Source: an uncultured Prevotella sp. (GTDB lineage: Bacteria > Bacteroidota > Bacteroidia > Bacteroidales > Bacteroidaceae). Taken from it: a DNA stretch of 7,069 bases. Positions within the stretch are counted from its first letter, which is position 1. Every line of letters starts with the position of its first letter. Below, one piece after another: positions 6,377 to 7,069 of the stretch. The translations under genes and the position numbers were made by a program. Below the pieces are notes generated by a model that made no database searches, was not told the origin of the DNA, and saw only the letters and a program-made list of their open reading frames with translations. Where the stretch lies: the NCBI GenBank assembly GCA_934230965.1, contig CAKQFW010000108.1, forward strand, positions 1 to 7,069. Direction: 5' to 3'.

Positions 6377-6892
6377 ATGAAACGATTTCTTCTCTTAGCC
6401 GTCATCGCTGTTTCGGCAGTGCTTACGGCCAGCGCACAAAAGTTTGCGCTGCTTGATATGGAGTATATCCTCAAGAACATACCAGCCTACGAGCGTGCTA
6501 ACGAACAGCTCAACCAGGTGTCGAAGAAATGGCAGGCCGAGGTAGAGGCACTCAACACCGAGGCCACCACCATGTATAAGAATTATCAAAACGAGCTGGT
6601 ATTTCTCTCGCAAGAGCAGAAGAAGGCTCGCCAAGAGGCCATCATGAAGAAAGAGAAAGATGCCTCTGACCTGAAACGCAAATATTTCGGCCCCGAGGGC
6701 GAGCTCTTCAAAAAGCGCGAAAGCCTCATGTCGCCCATACAAGACGAGATATACAACACCGTAAAAGAGATTTCAGAGCTGCGTGGCTACTCGCTGGTGC
6801 TCGACCGCGCCTCTGAAGCCGCCGGCATCATCTACGGCTCGCCCAAGATAGATATCTCTAACGAGGTGCTGCAAAAGTTAGGGTATAATTAA
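6377..6892 (+). CDS. OmpH/Skp-family periplasmic chaperone
   Basis: This is a 171-residue secreted protein. The ATG at 6377 is preferred because it directly begins a signal peptide (MKRFLLLAV, cleaved after Ala20 in TASA-QK). The frame stays open upstream to a GTG at 6347, but that codon lies inside the GC-rich hairpin. The mature protein opens with FALLDMEYIL (23-32). A long, charged, helix-rich middle section (about 35-125, many E, K and Q) matches the coiled-coil arms of Skp, and the segment YSLVLDRAS (138-146) is the conserved C-terminal core strand. Skp trimers hold unfolded outer-membrane proteins in the periplasm and pass them to BamA, whose gene is directly upstream. Bacteroidota often carry two such genes in tandem; a second one could lie beyond the window edge. 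Confidence 0.93.
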   Translation: MKRFLLLAVIAVSAVLTASAQKFALLDMEYILKNIPAYERANEQLNQVSKKWQAEVEALNTEATTMYKNYQNELVFLSQEQKKARQEAIMKKEKDASDLKRKYFGPEGELFKKRESLMSPIQDEIYNTVKEISELRGYSLVLDRASEAAGIIYGSPKIDISNEVLQKLGYN

Positions 6893-6894
6893 GG

Positions 6895-6950
6895 GAAGAG
6901 TGAAGAGTGAAGAGTGAAAAGTGAAAAGTGAAAAGTGAAAAGTGAAAAAT
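6895..6950 (+). repeat. 7-bp tandem repeat, 8 copies
   Basis: Eight consecutive 7-base units start three bases after the ompH stop: three GAAGAGT, four GAAAAGT and a last GAAAAAT. Substitutions are grouped (G at the fourth base in the first three, A later), as expected from duplication of neighbouring units by slippage. The array is purine-only on the + strand apart from the final T of each unit. No coding or terminator function is evident. Confidence 0.9.
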
Positions 6951-6996
6951 CCTATTGCTTTGCCGCTCTCGTTAGCTTTCACCCTCCAGTCCCCTC

Positions 6997-7041
6997 GGCT
7001 TAGAAAGGCTTAGTGAGGCTTATCATCCTCTAGCTTAGCAA
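6997..7041 (+). repeat. 10-bp imperfect repeats near right edge
   Basis: GGCTTAGAAA (6997-7006), GGCTTAGTGA (7007-7016) and GGCTTATCAT (7017-7026) form three adjoining decamers sharing GGCTTA. A related AGCTTAGCAA lies at 7032-7041. The rest of 6951-7069 is non-coding as far as I can see, with pyrimidine-rich CCCTCC and CCTCCCC runs. The 177 bases after ompH hold no recognised gene and no clear intrinsic terminator, so transcription may continue beyond the window. Confidence 0.6.
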
Positions 7042-7069
7042 GGCCTCCCCACCACACCCTCCCAAAAAG

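Noticed and set aside
6895..6950. Tandem repeats as a possible CRISPR array
   Set aside because: The units are 7 bp and contiguous, with no spacers, and no cas genes are nearby.

Overview
The window looks like a chromosomal housekeeping segment of a member of the Bacteroidota, most likely a Prevotella-like Bacteroidales. Three things support this. Two intergenic sites match the Bacteroidota -7 promoter element TAnnTTTG. Strong Shine-Dalgarno sequences are generally lacking. The gene order (DUF6242-type lipoprotein, PorG/DUF6089 protein, uppS, bamA, ompH/skp) is one I recall from Bacteroidales, including Porphyromonas. The genus is an inference. All supported genes are on the + strand.

Layout. 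Positions 48-164 hold a tRNA-Gln(UUG) and a strong intrinsic terminator. Positions 165-355 are AT-rich and non-coding, with phased ACACATT motifs and an 11-bp inverted repeat. Positions 356-575 look like a small independent transcription unit: a TAnnTTTG promoter element, a 31-codon ORF encoding one hydrophobic segment, and an intrinsic terminator. The same stretch of RNA can also fold into a compact three-way junction, so it may be a small membrane protein gene, a structured RNA, or both. This is the least explained and most interesting part of the window.

Positions 704-6892 look like one envelope-biogenesis operon. A TAnnTTTG element lies just before a lipoprotein with four Asp-box motifs. 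That gene overlaps by one base (TAATG) with the porG-like outer-membrane barrel gene. Then follow uppS (undecaprenyl diphosphate synthase, the lipid carrier for wall and surface glycans), bamA (outer-membrane beta-barrel insertase) and an OmpH/Skp periplasmic chaperone. Together they join carrier-lipid synthesis to the delivery (Skp) and insertion (BamA) of outer-membrane proteins, one of which (PorG) belongs to a type IX secretion-associated family.

The short gaps carry structure of their own: a degenerate 7-bp repeat before bamA, a perfect 13-bp hairpin between bamA and ompH, and a clean 8-copy 7-bp tandem repeat after ompH. A 10-bp repeat cluster follows near the right edge. No mobile element, CRISPR array or rRNA was seen. 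Positions 1-47 contain nothing I recognise.
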